DNA of 6,976 bases from Bacteroidota bacterium (GTDB taxonomy: Bacteria; Bacteroidota; Ignavibacteria; Ignavibacteriales; Ignavibacteriaceae). Below the pieces are notes generated by a model. That model saw only the letters and a program-made list of their open reading frames with translations, made no database searches and was not told the origin of the DNA. Both the position numbers and the translations under genes were made by a program. The stretch is taken from positions 1-6,976 of the forward strand of contig JAJYCM010000140.1 in NCBI GenBank assembly GCA_021778375.1, given 5' to 3'. Shown here one piece after another: positions 6,026 to 6,976 of the stretch (positions within the stretch are counted from its first letter, which is position 1; each line of letters starts with the position of its first letter).

Positions 6026-6048
6026 AAAATTTTATCTAAATTTAGTAT
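6020..6048 (+). promoter_or_regulatory. candidate vegetative promoter for the lamin-tail protein gene
   Basis: TTGAGA (6020-6025, 5/6 match to -35) and TAGTAT (6043-6048, 4/6 match to -10) are separated by exactly 17 nt. Transcription would begin near 6055, giving a leader of about 36 nt that includes the AAGGGG ribosome binding site. A perfect 10-nt palindrome, CTAAATTTAG (6036-6045), overlaps the spacer and -10 and could be a regulator site, though it may be chance. If the organism uses Bacteroidota-type promoters instead, the near-match TATTGTTTG (6049-6057) has one base too many. Confidence 0.35.
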
Positions 6049-6079
6049 TATTGTTTGGGTAATATTTTTATCAATCTGT

Positions 6080-6085
6080 AAGGGG
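6080..6085 (+). promoter_or_regulatory. ribosome binding site of the lamin-tail protein gene
   Basis: AAGGGG ends 5 nt before the ATG at 6091 and supports that start, which is directly followed by a signal-peptide-like N-terminus. Confidence 0.6.
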
Positions 6086-6090
6086 ATATC

Positions 6091-6976
6091 ATGAAAAAAC
6101 TCCTACTTTTTTTAATTCTGATAGTTTCTATCGATTTTTTCCCGCAGCAAAAAAATCCAATTACTATTAATGAAGTAATGTTTAATCCGCTAACCGGTCA
6201 TAATGAGTTCGTTGAGGTGTATAATACAAGTGAAAATGATTATGTGAATTTGAATAATTTTAAGTTTAAATATTATTCCTCTCAGCCAAACATAATAACT
6301 TCAACAGGATTCGGTACGGTACTTCCTCCAAAATCCTATGCAGTTATTCTTGAAGGTGATTATGATATTACAACCGGAATTTACAATTCAATAATTCCTA
6401 AAAACACGTTAATATTAAAAATAAAAGATAATTCTTTCGGATCATCGGGAATGGCTAATACCATTGATAGACAAGTGTGTTTGCTAAACCCTTCCAATGA
6501 TACTCTTGACACATACATATATTCAGCAAATAACGATAAAGGATTTTCTGATGAAAAGATTTTAGGAATGGGGGATAGCTCAAAATCAAATTGGAAAAAT
6601 TCCTTGCAGATTAATGGTACGCCCGGATTCTTAAACTCTGTTTCGCCGAAAGAATCTGATTTAGCCGTTACCGAAATAATTTTCAATCCGTCGTTTCCCT
6701 CTAAAGGCGAAAGCTTTACTATTGGAGTGAAGATTCAAAATAATGGTATGAAAACTGAAATATTTTCTCTACAACTTTATGAAGATACCGATCTTGATTC
6801 TTTGCCTGATATTTTACTTGCAAACATTGATCAACTTCAGTTAACTCCCGACGAGTCAATAATACTTAACTCCAATTTCATTGTAAATAATTTTCAAAAT
6901 AAAAAAGCATTTTACGCAAAAGTTTTATGCCAGGGCGATCAAGTAGAATCAAACGATTATTTATACAAAACCATTG
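6091..6976 (+). CDS. secreted protein with lamin-tail domain and CARDB-like domain, 5' part (runs off the right edge)
   Basis: The frame is open from ATG 6091 to the window end (295 codons, no stop). The N-terminus MKKLLLFLILIVSIDFFPQ is a signal peptide, with cleavage likely around residues 18-20, so the protein is exported. From about residue 24, ITINEVMFNP, HNEFVEVYN and YVNLNNFKF, then PPKSYAVILEGDY (90-102), and WKNSL...NGTPGFLNSVSP near 168-186 form a lamin-tail (LTD) domain, a beta-sandwich common in secreted and surface proteins of this group. From about residue 190, DLAVTEIIFNP, SFTIGVKIQNNG and SLQLYEDTDLDSLPD resemble a CARDB-type adhesion domain. Further repeats and possibly a type IX secretion sorting domain would be expected beyond the edge, but this cannot be seen. 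No catalytic motif is visible. The function is unknown; an extracellular or cell-surface role is the reasonable inference. Confidence 0.8.
   Translation, partial: MKKLLLFLILIVSIDFFPQQKNPITINEVMFNPLTGHNEFVEVYNTSENDYVNLNNFKFKYYSSQPNIITSTGFGTVLPPKSYAVILEGDYDITTGIYNSIIPKNTLILKIKDNSFGSSGMANTIDRQVCLLNPSNDTLDTYIYSANNDKGFSDEKILGMGDSSKSNWKNSLQINGTPGFLNSVSPKESDLAVTEIIFNPSFPSKGESFTIGVKIQNNGMKTEIFSLQLYEDTDLDSLPDILLANIDQLQLTPDESIILNSNFIVNNFQNKKAFYAKVLCQGDQVESNDYLYKTI

Noticed and set aside
5117..6090. Search for sigma-54 (GG-N10-GC) promoters in the intergenic gaps
   Set aside because: No GG-N10-GC element with the TGGC/TTGC context was seen in 5117-5248 or 6008-6090, so nothing here shows sigma-54 control or rpoN autoregulation.
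6381..6686. Reverse-strand open frame of 101 codons inside the lamin-tail gene
   Set aside because: It is antisense to a well-supported signal-peptide and LTD reading frame and resembles no family I recognise.
1..6976. Mobile elements, CRISPR arrays, toxin-antitoxin or defence modules, tRNA or rRNA genes
   Set aside because: No transposase or integrase motifs, terminal inverted repeats with target duplications, regularly spaced repeats or RNA gene signatures were found on either strand.

Overview
The window is AT-rich, gene-dense bacterial chromosome. It most likely comes from the Bacteroidota/Ignavibacteriota side of the FCB group. The grounds are a DUF3109-type cysteine protein, an HslV with a short propeptide ahead of its TT nucleophile, a very acidic RpoN linker, and a secreted lamin-tail/CARDB-like protein of the kind common in those phyla. 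This placement is an inference from gene content; no rRNA or other phylogenetic marker is present.

Layout. Positions 1-5116 carry six genes, all on the minus strand. In transcription order they are: a DUF3109 protein (5116-4550); rpoN, sigma-54 (4545-3082); a five-helix NnrU/isoprenylcysteine-methyltransferase-like membrane protein (3085-2411); hslV (2324-1782); hslU (1778-402); and the N-terminal part of a CHASE2 sensor protein that runs off the left edge (369-1). Spacings are 4 nt, a 4-nt overlap, 86 nt, 3 nt and 32 nt, so most or all of this could be one operon, with a possible second promoter ahead of hslV. On the plus strand lie a classical short-chain dehydrogenase/reductase (5249-6007) and a secreted lamin-tail-domain protein that runs off the right edge (6091-6976). 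The divergent gap 5117-5248 probably holds promoters for both directions.

How the genes work together. HslV and HslU form the ATP-dependent HslVU protease. RpoN directs RNA polymerase to promoters that need AAA+ activators. The methyltransferase-like protein overlaps the rpoN stop codon and is probably translationally coupled to it. Its substrate, and the substrates of the DUF3109 protein and the SDR, cannot be read from the sequence. The CHASE2 protein would sense an extracytoplasmic signal, but its output domain lies outside the window.

I found no mobile element, CRISPR array, tRNA, rRNA or clear defence or biosynthetic system. Most of the content is housekeeping. The points most worth checking are the rpoN-methyltransferase-hslVU-CHASE2 arrangement, the stem-loop filling the hslU-CHASE2 gap, the nested inverted repeats at the SDR 3' end, and the truncated secreted protein.
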